Shown here piece by piece: positions 15,320 through 23,917 of a stretch of DNA of 28,163 nt. The DNA is from an uncultured Oscillospiraceae bacterium (GTDB lineage Bacteria > Bacillota > Clostridia > Oscillospirales > Ruminococcaceae). The DNA is taken from positions 1 to 28,163 of the forward strand of contig CAKSGA010000015.1 in the NCBI GenBank assembly GCA_934454435.1, read 5' to 3'. A model generated the notes under the pieces. That model worked only from the letters and a program-made list of their open reading frames with translations. It searched no databases and was not told the DNA's origin. Every line of letters starts with the position of its first letter. The stretch's first letter is position 1. The translations under genes were made by a program, and so were the position numbers.

Positions 15320-15781
15320 TTAGAATGGGTAGTCGTCCGTGGCAGCGGAGGAGAAATCCACCGCAGGAGCCTGTGCGGGTGCAGGAGCGGCGGCTGCCGG
15401 AGCCTGGGGCGCAGGTGCGGACGGTACAGATGCGGCATAATCATTGTAGGAGCCGCCCTGTGACTTTTCACCGGTGAATGATACTCGGTCAGTTACGATC
15501 TCGTACCATGTCTGCTGGTTGCCGTTCTTATCGGTGTAGTTTCTGGTGGTCATCTCACCCTCGACCAGGATAAGCCTGCCCTTGGTGAAGTAACGGTGCA
15601 CGAAATCAGCCTGCTGACGCCATGCCACAACATTGAAGAAATCAGATTTCTTCTCCTCGCCCTTCTGCTGGAAACGCCTGTCCACCGCAATGCGGAAGGA
15701 GCATACGTTTACGCCCTGGGGAGTGGTCCTTAATTCGGGATCAGTCACTAAACGACCCATCATAATAACCTTGTTATACAC
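15320..15781 (-). CDS. ssb: single-stranded DNA-binding protein
   Basis: 153 residues. The OB-fold covers about 1-105: the opening NKVIMMGRLVTDPELR, then FRIAVDRRF, DFFNVVAWR and LILVEGEMTTRNYTDKNG. A Pro/Ala/Gln-rich linker (about 118-142) follows, and an acidic tip DDYPF that recruits partner proteins (standard tip DDDIPF). The start is GTG at 15781 with GGAGGT 6-7 bases upstream. It lies between rpsF and rpsR, as in most Firmicutes. Confidence 0.97.
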   Translation of the reverse strand: MYNKVIMMGRLVTDPELRTTPQGVNVCSFRIAVDRRFQQKGEEKKSDFFNVVAWRQQADFVHRYFTKGRLILVEGEMTTRNYTDKNGNQQTWYEIVTDRVSFTGEKSQGGSYNDYAASVPSAPAPQAPAAAAPAPAQAPAVDFSSAATDDYPF

Positions 15782-15818
15782 TAGAGCACCTCCAATTCAG
15801 CATTCAGATCAACCGGGA

Positions 15819-16121
15819 TTACTGCTGGCCCTGTGCGAGCACAACGATGGAACGCAGAACGCCATCAGTAATGTTGATGATACGCTCGAGCTCCATGGGG
15901 AAGTCAGGCTTGGACTCGAAGTTGTAGAGTACATAGTAGCCTTCGCCCTCGTAGTTGATCTCGTAAGCGAGCTTTCTCTTGCCCCACTCATCAGTGTTGG
16001 TGAGCGTGCCGTTTGCCTTGATGAGGTCAGCGAACTTGTCGGTCAGCGCCTTGATCTCGTCCTCGGTCTTCTTCAGAGAGAAAACGATTATTGCCTCATA
16101 CTTCTCAGATAACTTTGCCAT
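15819..16121 (-). CDS. rpsF: 30S ribosomal protein S6
   Basis: 100 residues. The ferredoxin-like S6 fold is shown by KYEAIIVFSLKKTEDEIKAL, then DEWGKRKLAYEINYEGEGYY and the RIINITDGVLRSIVV helix-strand. It pairs with S18 in the small subunit. AGGAGGTG precedes the ATG. First gene of the operon, with its own strong promoter about 85 bases upstream. Confidence 0.97.
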   Translation of the reverse strand: MAKLSEKYEAIIVFSLKKTEDEIKALTDKFADLIKANGTLTNTDEWGKRKLAYEINYEGEGYYVLYNFESKPDFPMELERIINITDGVLRSIVVLAQGQQ

Positions 16122-16140
16122 TTATATAGCACCTCCTTAT

Positions 16141-16198
16141 GGATATATATCCCATGCGGAATGCATGAGAAAGGGGTTAGGACTTTTACAGCCTTAAC
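16141..16198 (-). promoter_or_regulatory. rpsF leader, candidate S6:S18 autoregulatory RNA
   Basis: The transcribed leader of about 75 bases contains a hairpin CATGC/GCATG (16153-16157 with 16163-16167) with CC at the loop end followed by G, giving a CCG, plus a perfect 12-bp palindrome GGATATATATCC (16141-16152) next to the ribosome site. In many bacteria rpsF leaders carry an S6:S18-binding motif with a conserved CCG; this leader is the right length and place, but the match is only partial. Confidence 0.4.
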
Positions 16199-16204
16199 TA
16201 CATC

Positions 16205-16233
16205 ATTATATCAGAAAAAATCCCCTTTGTCAA
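16205..16233 (-). promoter_or_regulatory. sigma-A promoter for rpsF-ssb-rpsR
   Basis: On the minus strand, TTGACA (16228-16233) and TATAAT (16205-16210) with a 17-bp spacer, a full consensus as expected for a ribosomal operon. Confidence 0.9.
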
Positions 16234-16518
16234 GGGCTGCGGCGCACTTTTTCCCGTTTCTTCAGAATTTCCGGCATGTTAAGAGCTCTGATATGCCGGG
16301 TTCTGTTTTGAATAGTCATCTATTATAATAGTATTGCCGTATCAGCAGAACACTTTCTGTATTAATCTACCCGCTTTTCACGCTTTGTTGTCGGAAATGT
16401 AAAAAATATTAAGAAAAAATGTTTGTTTTGGTTAAAGTGCACATAAAGAGGTTTTGAAATTCTACACGCCGCAGAGGCTGTTTTCGGGCGTTTTGACGGT
16501 TTTTGCGGCGGGTGGCGC
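16234..16518. other. intergenic region between the divergent rpsF and pilC promoters
   Basis: No supported gene. One perfect 7-bp inverted repeat CCGGCAT/ATGCCGG (16271-16277 and 16293-16299) is followed on the plus strand by TTCTGTTTT; it resembles a terminator but no plus-strand gene precedes it, so it may shield the pil promoter from antisense transcription. The rest is AT-rich and, at 16455-16515, rich in GCGG/TTTTG. Confidence 0.4.
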
Positions 16519-16547
16519 TTGAAATAAGAACGAAAATATGGTATAAT
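16519..16547 (+). promoter_or_regulatory. sigma-A promoter of the type IV pilus operon
   Basis: TTGAAA at 16519-16524 and TATAAT at 16542-16547, spacer 17 bp, with TGG just before the -10 box (extended -10). It would drive pilC and the five genes behind it. Confidence 0.85.
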
Positions 16548-16553
16548 TTATAT

Positions 16554-16642
16554 ACTATAGTGGAGTATAGGGCAAAGTGCGCCCTGAATCTACGAATATG
16601 TGCCGCCGGAAGTCCGGTGGCAGGGGGATTGGAGGTTATCCG
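16554..16642 (+). promoter_or_regulatory. structured leader of the pil operon
   Basis: About 90 transcribed bases before the GTG of pilC. GGGC/GCCC (16570-16573 with 16581-16584) and a strong 9-bp stem (16601-16609 with 16614-16622, loop AAGT, one G-U pair) form hairpins. GGAT/ATCC (16626-16629 with 16638-16641) can place the ribosome site GGAGG (16631-16635) in a loop. This could tune translation of the operon. It does not match the c-di-GMP riboswitch consensus in full. Confidence 0.45.
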
Positions 16643-17836
16643 GTGAAAAAATTCTCGTATCAGGCCACCGATGTCAACGGTAAAACCGTCCGTGGACAGG
16701 AGCTGGCAGAGGATTATCAGGATCTTCAGCAAAAGCTGAAGGAAAAAAATCTGTACGTTACAAGATATCGTGACCTTGGCGCAAACGATGCTATCGACGT
16801 AAAATACAGGTTCAAGACAAAAGAGGTATCGTTCATAAGCCGTCAGCTTGCGTCGATGACTTCGGCGGGTCTTTCTCTTGTAAGAGCGCTCTACATTCTT
16901 CAGGAGCAGCAGGAGAAGCCCAAGGCTAAGCGTGTCCTGCTGGATATCTATGAGGAAGTCCAGAAAGGTAAGTCTTTCTCAGAGGTGCTGGAATCCAAGC
17001 CCGGCGTTTTCCCTGACCTGTTCGTTAGCATGGTCGCTGCCGGTGAGTCTTCAGGTACCCTGGACCAGATACTTGTTAGAGTTTCTGACCACTTCGCCAA
17101 CGCAAACAAGACCAACAACAAGATCAAGAGCGCAATGGTATACCCGATAATCCTGCTCGTGCTCGCACTGGCAGTCGTTGTCCTGATGTTCACCATGATC
17201 CTGCCGACTTTCGCAGCAATGATGGACCCCGAGGACCTCACCCCGCTTTCCAAGGCGATGATGAGTTTCTCCGACTCTCTGATCAACTACTGGTATATTT
17301 ACCTTATCGTTATCGGCGCCATCATCATGGCTTTCTGGGTTGGCAAGAGAACTCCCGCCATAAAGCTCAAGATGGACGAACTCATTCTCCGTATCCCTAA
17401 GGTCGGAAAGCTCATTTCCACCGTTTATACAGGACGTTTCGCACGAAACATGTCTAACCTTTATGCGGCAGGTCTGCAGATGGTCGACTGTATCGAAAAA
17501 TCTATCTCCGTACTCGGCAACACCTATGTTACCAAGCGCTTTGAAGAGGTAGTGGATAACATCAAGCTCGGTGAGAGCATGTCAAAGGCGGTCGAAAAGA
17601 CCGGTATCTTCGAGGGAATGTTCACCTCCATCATCTTCGTTGGTGAGGAGTCCGGTACGCTCGATACTATCCTTGCAAAGGCAGCTGACTACTACGAGGA
17701 AGAGGGCGACACCGCTATCACAAAGCTCGTAAGCATGCTGGAGCCTGTCATGATCATCATCATGGGTGTGGCTATCGGTCTTGTACTTGCGGCTATCTTC
17801 CCGATGCTCTACGGCGGCATGACAAACGCTGCATAA
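16643..17836 (+). CDS. pilC: type IV pilus inner-membrane platform protein PilC
   Basis: 397 residues, normal for PilC/GspF. It is the polytopic protein that the assembly ATPases turn or push to build the pilus. Two T2SSF domains are visible: the first with FISRQLASMTSAGLSLVRAL, the second with the related FARNMSNLYAAGLQMVDCIE. Membrane helices are at about 170-192, 217-240 and 370-392; the GESSGTLD motif recurs as GEESGTLD. GTG 16643 is chosen because GGAGG lies 7 bases upstream; a longer in-frame start at 16577 would place the leader hairpins inside the coding region. It is the first gene of the T4P operon; 42 bases separate it from the next gene. Confidence 0.95.
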   Translation: MKKFSYQATDVNGKTVRGQELAEDYQDLQQKLKEKNLYVTRYRDLGANDAIDVKYRFKTKEVSFISRQLASMTSAGLSLVRALYILQEQQEKPKAKRVLLDIYEEVQKGKSFSEVLESKPGVFPDLFVSMVAAGESSGTLDQILVRVSDHFANANKTNNKIKSAMVYPIILLVLALAVVVLMFTMILPTFAAMMDPEDLTPLSKAMMSFSDSLINYWYIYLIVIGAIIMAFWVGKRTPAIKLKMDELILRIPKVGKLISTVYTGRFARNMSNLYAAGLQMVDCIEKSISVLGNTYVTKRFEEVVDNIKLGESMSKAVEKTGIFEGMFTSIIFVGEESGTLDTILAKAADYYEEEGDTAITKLVSMLEPVMIIIMGVAIGLVLAAIFPMLYGGMTNAA

Positions 17837-17878
17837 TCGTCACGTTTTATTCTTACATAATTATTATGAGGTGAAAAT

Positions 17879-19531
17879 ATGCTTTCAATTGATATTACTG
17901 ACAGACAAATAAAGCTGGTCAGGGGCGTACACAGCGGAAGCAAGATCAGGGTCCAGGACGCAGACATGCGTGAGCTGACCCTCGGCATGGTTTCCAACGG
18001 TTACATCACTGATGTCCCCATGGTGGCTGCGGAGCTCAACGATATCATCAAGACCAAGGGTATCACTGAGAAGGACGCTATCGTGTCCATCACTTCCAGC
18101 TCCATCGTTTACAAGGAAATGATGCTCCCCAAGCCCAAGAGCATCAAGAACACCGCCGCTATCGAGGCGATGATCCAGACAAACATGGGCGTTTCCAACG
18201 AGTTCAACATCTCCTACACGATCGCCGGTGAAACCGAGGACGAGGAGAAGAACAAGCTCATTAAGATCATTGCCACCGCCTGCCCGCAGCGTCTTGTTGA
18301 CGGCTACGTAAGGCTGTTCTCACATATCGGTCTTTCACTGAAGGCTGTAAACATCTCCAATAACTCCGTAACACGCCTTATCGTGAACACCCCGAAGATG
18401 TCCGAGAGGATGCCCATGCTGCTTATCCAGATAGACAAGGGCTTCCTTAACATGAACCTCTACGAGGATAACCAGATCGTATTCTCACGTTACTTCAACA
18501 TCGACCCCGCTGATTACGACAATGCGCCTGACTATGTTGTACGTGCCGTTTACGACAACCTGTTCAGAATGATCCAGTTCATTAAGAGCCGTAAGGGCTC
18601 TAAGCCCCTGAAGGAGATCATGTTCTACGGCGATACAGGCAACTTCATCGAGCTGTCCAACGCCATTTCCTCCTTCAACGTACCGGTTCATGTGCTGGCT
18701 GCGCCTACCACGGTCATCACCATGACCGAGATAGACTTTACCAAGTACGCTAACGCCATCGGTGCTATCTACAGAAGAAACAAGGATCTTGAGCACATCA
18801 ACCTGCTGGAGGCTTCCTCTGCTAAGGAGTCCAAGGGTATGAACGGCTACCTGCTGATACTGGCAGGTTCCTGCATAGGCGCTGTGGCTGTTGTCGCTGC
18901 CATCACTATTGGCCTTGCAGCTGTTGATGGTTCGATCAAGAACCAGGTTAAGGATCTCCAGGCTCAGCTTGATGCGCCTGCCCTCACCAATGAGCTTGCG
19001 GTGGTAAGCGAGCGTGAAAGTATGCTTTCCGGCTTCCAGTCCTATATTGCGAACGCCGGTTCGACCTCCACGCTGTTCAACTACATGCCGAAGGTCCAGA
19101 GCTATGTTCTCGACAAGGTGAAGGAGCCTATCGAGTCCATCAAGGCTGATAAGGACGTTGACCTTGATGTTCAGAGCATCTCTCTGAGCGACAAATCTGT
19201 TACCGTAAAGCTCATGGGCATGAGCAAGGGCGATCCTACACCGATACCCTCCGCTTATGTTGAGAAGCTCACCAATGAGGTAAAGACCAAGTACGGCGAC
19301 CCGTACTTCCAGAATATCACCTACACTGGCTTTGAAAAGACCAATTCCTCTGATTACACTGTATACCTTGACTTGCAGACCGGCAGCTCAAAGTATGACA
19401 CCGTATTCACGTTTGAGCTCACGATGAACCTCAGACCCGGTTCTGATGAGGAGAACGCAAACACCATCGACCTTGACCTTAACGGTGACGAGGGCGCAGC
19501 AGAGGCTTCTGGCGAGGAGGTAACTGAATAA
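17879..19531 (+). CDS. PilM-PilN fusion protein of the type IV pilus platform
   Basis: 550 residues. Residues 1-300 have the actin-like PilM pattern: start MLSIDITDRQIKLV, then IVSITSSSIVYKEMMLPK and the second half LLIQIDKGFLNMNLYEDNQI. Residues 307-310 are INLL, the conserved N-terminal motif that separate PilN proteins use to dock into PilM; a transmembrane helix (about 324-348) and an outside PilN-like part with a coiled stretch (355-395) follow. So the usual two proteins are joined in one chain. The C-terminus is acidic (Glu/Asp-rich, 530-550). GAGGTG precedes ATG 17879. The stop overlaps the pilO-like start by one base (TAATG). Role: links the cytosolic ATPase/platform to the outside part through PilO. 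Confidence 0.88.
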   Translation: MLSIDITDRQIKLVRGVHSGSKIRVQDADMRELTLGMVSNGYITDVPMVAAELNDIIKTKGITEKDAIVSITSSSIVYKEMMLPKPKSIKNTAAIEAMIQTNMGVSNEFNISYTIAGETEDEEKNKLIKIIATACPQRLVDGYVRLFSHIGLSLKAVNISNNSVTRLIVNTPKMSERMPMLLIQIDKGFLNMNLYEDNQIVFSRYFNIDPADYDNAPDYVVRAVYDNLFRMIQFIKSRKGSKPLKEIMFYGDTGNFIELSNAISSFNVPVHVLAAPTTVITMTEIDFTKYANAIGAIYRRNKDLEHINLLEASSAKESKGMNGYLLILAGSCIGAVAVVAAITIGLAAVDGSIKNQVKDLQAQLDAPALTNELAVVSERESMLSGFQSYIANAGSTSTLFNYMPKVQSYVLDKVKEPIESIKADKDVDLDVQSISLSDKSVTVKLMGMSKGDPTPIPSAYVEKLTNEVKTKYGDPYFQNITYTGFEKTNSSDYTVYLDLQTGSSKYDTVFTFELTMNLRPGSDEENANTIDLDLNGDEGAAEASGEEVTE

Positions 19532-20511
19532 TGAGACTCAGTAAGCAGGAAAGAATAGCAGTACTTGTTATTGCTGTCATAATCATTCTCGGACTTGGCA
19601 TATTCCTTTTCATCGTGCCCCAGTTCAAGAACATCGGCACGGACACTTCCTCGCTCAGCGCAAAGCAGCAGGAACTTGATAATGCAAAGCTGAGGGCTGA
19701 CACCAGGGTCCAGCTCGGCGAGGACGTCCTTAAGGCGTACAAGGACGGCCAGAACATTGCAGATATGTTCTTCGATGAACTGAAGCCCTATCAGGCGGAC
19801 AACGAGATCCGCAACTTCATTCAGTACTGCAAGGACCAGGGCGTGAAGTGCTCTGTGGACTCCCTGACCATAGACTCCGCAGGCGTATCCGAGCTCGGCG
19901 TTACATTCAACGAAGAGGAAGAGATCACCTATGACCTGAAGGTCGCAGCAAAGGGCGAAGTTCAGGACGAAACTGACGAGCAGAGAAGAGAGGCTATTCT
20001 TCGTGAGGCTCTGGCGAATAATCAGGCAGTCGGCTCCATCAACGTTTCTTTTGAGGTATCCACTCTGGATCCTGACGACATGATGAAGTTCATCGACACC
20101 ATCAACAACTATAAGTCCGATGGTGTAAGAAAGGCTATCAGACTTTCCAGCGGCGTTGAGATCACCTACAACGATGTTAAGGAAAAGTACCAGGCAGTCA
20201 TTGACGACATGCAGCTCGACCTGACCCTTGACGCACTCAAGGAACTTGCAGACGAGAACGGCAAGAAGTTCCCCACCAAAGATGAGGTTAAGGAGATGCT
20301 CGGCCTTGACAAGCCCACTGCAAATACCGATAACGGTGACGCAGAGGGCGGTGAAAATCAGGCGAACACTACTGGACGTGACGACAACAAGGTTTACGAG
20401 ATCGGCACAGATGATATCTATTCCCTTGAGGTCACCCTCACACTGTACAGCCTGGAGCGCATGCAGGATCCTACCGACAAGCTCGCTGAGCAGGATCAGC
20501 GCCTTAACTAA
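19531..20511 (+). CDS. pilO: PilO-like type IV pilus platform protein
   Basis: 326 residues. The architecture matches PilO: short cytosolic tail MRLSKQERIAVL, one membrane helix (about 8-30), a coiled region (about 38-75), then an outside alpha/beta part. It is longer than typical PilO (about 200) because of the extension after residue 230 and a Gly/Asn/Asp-rich linker (about 261-290). Sequence likeness is weak, so the name rests on topology and position behind PilMN, with which it should form the alignment complex. Its ATG overlaps the previous stop; AGGAGG (19515-19520) lies inside the upstream gene. Confidence 0.78.
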   Translation: MRLSKQERIAVLVIAVIIILGLGIFLFIVPQFKNIGTDTSSLSAKQQELDNAKLRADTRVQLGEDVLKAYKDGQNIADMFFDELKPYQADNEIRNFIQYCKDQGVKCSVDSLTIDSAGVSELGVTFNEEEEITYDLKVAAKGEVQDETDEQRREAILREALANNQAVGSINVSFEVSTLDPDDMMKFIDTINNYKSDGVRKAIRLSSGVEITYNDVKEKYQAVIDDMQLDLTLDALKELADENGKKFPTKDEVKEMLGLDKPTANTDNGDAEGGENQANTTGRDDNKVYEIGTDDIYSLEVTLTLYSLERMQDPTDKLAEQDQRLN

Positions 20512-20539
20512 CGGCTTATACAAAATGTAACTAATTCCC

Positions 20540-20572
20540 GGCTCCGTCTGCACGGGGTGTGTCGGCGGAGCC
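20540..20572 (+). other. intercistronic hairpin before the PilX-like gene
   Basis: GGCTCCG (20540-20546) pairs with CGGAGCC (20566-20572). There is no T tract, so it is not a terminator; it may mark an RNA processing or stability point in the 100-base gap between the platform genes and the pilin-like genes. Confidence 0.45.
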
Positions 20573-20611
20573 CTGGTGGTCTTGCGTGATATGTATTGGA
20601 GGTAATCAACA

Positions 20612-22867
20612 ATGAAACACGCATTGAGAAAGTATATTGCGCCATGCGGCAGCGCATTGTTCATGGTTGTAAGCACCATGGCGGCGCTGGTGGTTCTTGT
20701 CACGGCTATGTATATGTCTGTGGTATCCTCCAGCAAGGTCCAGTATGCTACCTTTAATCAGGAGCAGGCATATGTTACGTCTACCTCTGTAGGCGACATT
20801 ATAAAGTACTATCTCAGCAACAAGAAAAATCCCGCTTTCCAGAAGAAGCTGGAGGGGATGAAGGTCGGCGATACGCTGTCCACTGACGGTAACAATTTCG
20901 CTTCCCTCGACCCGTCCGGTACGATAGCGGATACCGACCTCGGCGGCTATACCGTTGATATCCAGCGACTCAACGATGAAACCATCGATGGTGTGAAGAA
21001 CTGGGTATACGATGTTTCCGTAACGGTTTCTGATAACGGCATCGTTGAAACTACCCACACCTATCTCATGCTCCCTGAGGAGAGCGATCCCGAGATCAAC
21101 GATATCGACAGGTTCTTCACGGCGACTGGTTACGTCCCCAACGACGTTGTTGCTGCGGGCGGAACCTTCACCTCGAAGATGTACTTCGACGCTGAGTATT
21201 CCATGTTCACAAAGCCCAAGGGCTATGACAGTGGTGCGCTTACCATTGATACTGAGATGGTAGCTGCGGGTTCCGTTGTGTTCGACCACTCCAATGCGAA
21301 CCCCGTTCACCTGTCTGAACCCGGCACCTGGTACATCGGTAATAACTGCTATCTGAAGTCACAGCCTGACACATTTGACCTCGGCGGTACCAACGGTGAT
21401 GTTTCAAAGGCGGAGGACTACGAGCACGGCAAGATCATCATTGGCGGTGATCTCGAGATGTCCAGAACCGGGCAGTTCCAGATAGGCGCTCCCGGAAAGT
21501 ACACCGATGTGTATGTACTCGGCAATGTGTACCTGGGTTCCTGCAAGATCTACGGAGATCTGTATGTTGCGGGCGACCTTATCATCAATAACAACAACTG
21601 GAACGTCATGGGTCAGGACGGCACCGGTAAGTTCTACATCGACGGCGAGGTTAAGGTCGCTGCCGGTGTGACCCCCCACCTGAACGGCAAGGGCTATCAG
21701 GGCGGTGAAGAGGGTAAGCAGGCTGTTATTGCCGAAGCCAAGAAGTACGGCAGCTGGTCAAGCATTGAGGAAGCCGATGAGAAGTTCACCTATTCCTCTG
21801 ATAAGATCGGCAGCGATCTGGACGAGGCTATCGGCGAATCCACCTACCCGAACTGGCGCATCAAGACCGATAACTTCCTTACCGAGGCTAACGGCGACCT
21901 GAAGGTGGTCGACCTGCATTTCGACCTCGGCTATGAGGACCCCACCTATACCATAACCATCAACAACGACTGCGTTATCGGCGGTATCTACTCCACCGGA
22001 AACACCATCAATGCAGCAACTATTATAATTGACACAGGTAATGCAGGCGACGTGAGAAATATCAGGCTCAGTGCAAACTGTGCAGATAATTATTCCTTCT
22101 CATGGTGCCCTGAAACTGTCGAGTCAGGCAGACTTGTGAACGTTCTCACGATCGGTGAGGGCACACTGCTGGTAGATGTTCCCGAGGGCGTACGCTACCA
22201 GGCGACCAACCAGGAGTTCTTCGGAAGCATGGGCTGGTTCCTGCTTCTCGGCGGTAAGGAGCTCAGCAAGAATGGTGCGACCTACTTCGACAGAGCTGAT
22301 GGCTTTGAGCTTAACAACCCCGATACCAATATCATCAACCCCAATCATCTGATACACACCACCTGCGATACCTGCACCTATGAGGAAACCACAAACGACT
22401 CCGGTGAGACCGTATGGAAGTGCACGAACACAGACCATTACAAGGAGTTCACTGTTGAGCCGGAAGAGTGCAAGTGCAGCGGCTTCATCGACAAGGACGC
22501 TGTAAGAAGCTACGCAAGCAGAAAGGGCATAGACCTCTACTACAATGGCATTGAGGAAATGCCGGACGTAGATATCTACGTTATTTCCTGCGACGAGAGT
22601 GCTGATATACAGTTCGGCGGCGATGGCGTAATGAACAACCTGTTCTTCGGCTATGTATACGCTCCGTACATGAACTATGTCGATAAGGGCTCCGGCGGCG
22701 GTGCAAAGACTATCGGCGGTCTGATCGTATCCGACTATGTAATTTCCGGTTACTACAGATACACCTATTGCCTGCCGACCGTTCCTACCAGCCAGATGCT
22801 CAAGGATTTCGGCGGCGATCCGTTAAGACCTGTGGTTTCCCGTTCATGGCGCTACCACGGCGTATGA
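20612..22867 (+). CDS. large PilX-like surface protein of the type IV pilus locus
   Basis: 751 residues. An N-terminal GSALFMVVSTMAALVVLVTA helix (about 13-39) after a short basic tail is like the PilX N-terminal region; it lacks the F-T-x-x-E prepilin motif. The outside part has a repetitive strand pattern at about 270-335 (for example DVYVLGNVYLG, KIYGDLYVAGDLIIN) suggesting a beta-helix or bactofilin-like stack, a central part, and a Cys cluster (C585, C588, C604, C620, C622) that may bind metal or form disulfides. PilX in other bacteria has about 170-200 residues, so this one is about four times longer. GGAGG lies upstream of ATG 20612. It is followed after 20 bases by prepilin genes; probably a pilus tip or priming subunit, perhaps with binding function. 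Exact role not known. Confidence 0.72.
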   Translation: MKHALRKYIAPCGSALFMVVSTMAALVVLVTAMYMSVVSSSKVQYATFNQEQAYVTSTSVGDIIKYYLSNKKNPAFQKKLEGMKVGDTLSTDGNNFASLDPSGTIADTDLGGYTVDIQRLNDETIDGVKNWVYDVSVTVSDNGIVETTHTYLMLPEESDPEINDIDRFFTATGYVPNDVVAAGGTFTSKMYFDAEYSMFTKPKGYDSGALTIDTEMVAAGSVVFDHSNANPVHLSEPGTWYIGNNCYLKSQPDTFDLGGTNGDVSKAEDYEHGKIIIGGDLEMSRTGQFQIGAPGKYTDVYVLGNVYLGSCKIYGDLYVAGDLIINNNNWNVMGQDGTGKFYIDGEVKVAAGVTPHLNGKGYQGGEEGKQAVIAEAKKYGSWSSIEEADEKFTYSSDKIGSDLDEAIGESTYPNWRIKTDNFLTEANGDLKVVDLHFDLGYEDPTYTITINNDCVIGGIYSTGNTINAATIIIDTGNAGDVRNIRLSANCADNYSFSWCPETVESGRLVNVLTIGEGTLLVDVPEGVRYQATNQEFFGSMGWFLLLGGKELSKNGATYFDRADGFELNNPDTNIINPNHLIHTTCDTCTYEETTNDSGETVWKCTNTDHYKEFTVEPEECKCSGFIDKDAVRSYASRKGIDLYYNGIEEMPDVDIYVISCDESADIQFGGDGVMNNLFFGYVYAPYMNYVDKGSGGGAKTIGGLIVSDYVISGYYRYTYCLPTVPTSQMLKDFGGDPLRPVVSRSWRYHGV

Positions 22868-22887
22868 TAACGAAAGGAGTAAGCAAC

Positions 22888-23907
22888 GTGAAAAAATTAC
22901 GTTCAAAGCGTGGCTTTACGATCATCGAGGTGCTGGTCGCCTTCGTTATCTTTGCGATAATGGCGGCTATGGTATCGACGATCCTTGCGCAGGTAAACGT
23001 AGCACGCAAGCAGAATATGGAACTGGAAACTGAGATAGCAAATCAGAAACAGGCATACTATCTCAAGGACCAGGACTATGAGTACAAGGACTCCGAAAAG
23101 GCTGGCTCCCTGGCGTTTGATTTTGACGGCTTCGGCGAGTTCAACATCAATTACAGCATCGGCGACCCCAACGCTGAGGATGACCCCAATCAGATCTCAC
23201 TCCAGTACTTTATCGGTGAGCTCAAGTACGACATGGGCGGAGGAAGCAAGGCAGACCCGTCCAATCCCGGAAACACTCCCGGAAGCGTAACCTCCCGACT
23301 TCTCACCAGTATTTATGGTACCAGCGGTATCACTCAGGTGACTGCAAAGATCACCAGGGACAATGAATACACCGGCAACGGCTACAGGTACTATATTAAG
23401 TCCATGGCAAGCTTTGACGGCATTGATGAGCAGAAGTGGTTTGCACAGTACAGATTTGTTTTCCCCAGCATCATACTGGATTATGGCTATACTCAGCAGA
23501 GCGACAGCCCGAATTCGATCAAGTCGAGATTTGACCCGTCAACATTCCAGTTCGAGGTGTACTCTCCCTATAACAGGACGCTCCGCATTTCCAGCAAACA
23601 GTCATCATCGGAAACCAATCCTCCTGCCATCTCAAATAAGTACCTCTATTATTATGTGGTGCTTACAGAGAAGCTTGAGGATATAGACCCCGACCTTGAC
23701 ATGAACAAGATCTTCGGCTATTCCAGTTCTGAGGAGATCTCCACAAAGAACCCCGCAAGTGGTACTTTCCGCTTCGAGCCGTATGAGCTGACTACAAAGA
23801 ACGAGGAAACCGGCGAGCAGACCACGTTTACCTACCCCAATGTATTTGCTGCATTCCCGAGGGAAGAAGTGGAAGGTTCCACTTCCGAAGCAACATCAGA
23901 AAGCTGA
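22888..23907 (+). CDS. type IV prepilin-like protein (PilV/GspI-like position), large
   Basis: 339 residues. Prepilin signature at the N-terminus: basic leader KKLRSKRG, cleavage after G9, then FTIIEVLVAFVIFAIMAAMV with Glu at +5 and a long hydrophobic helix. PilD should cut and methylate it. The rest is Ser/Gly/Pro-rich in places (about 115-130) and strand-rich, with no Cys. GTG 22888 is supported by AAAGGAG 8 bases upstream; an upstream in-frame ATG at 22768 lies inside the previous gene. At 339 residues it is larger than a usual pilin (about 150), which suits a minor or tip subunit. The PilV/GspI label comes from gene order, not strong similarity. Confidence 0.85.
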   Translation: MKKLRSKRGFTIIEVLVAFVIFAIMAAMVSTILAQVNVARKQNMELETEIANQKQAYYLKDQDYEYKDSEKAGSLAFDFDGFGEFNINYSIGDPNAEDDPNQISLQYFIGELKYDMGGGSKADPSNPGNTPGSVTSRLLTSIYGTSGITQVTAKITRDNEYTGNGYRYYIKSMASFDGIDEQKWFAQYRFVFPSIILDYGYTQQSDSPNSIKSRFDPSTFQFEVYSPYNRTLRISSKQSSSETNPPAISNKYLYYYVVLTEKLEDIDPDLDMNKIFGYSSSEEISTKNPASGTFRFEPYELTTKNEETGEQTTFTYPNVFAAFPREEVEGSTSEATSES

Positions 23908-23917
23908 GGATACTGGC

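Noticed and set aside
16554..16642. c-di-GMP riboswitch in the pil leader
   Set aside because: Only an AGGGCAAA fragment resembles the GEMM-I consensus; the second conserved half and the tetraloop receptor are not seen.
19354..20736. 460-codon open frame on the minus strand
   Set aside because: It lies antisense to pilMN, the pilO-like gene and the start of the PilX-like gene, which have ribosome sites and recognisable topology; its protein shows no family pattern and spans two gene borders.
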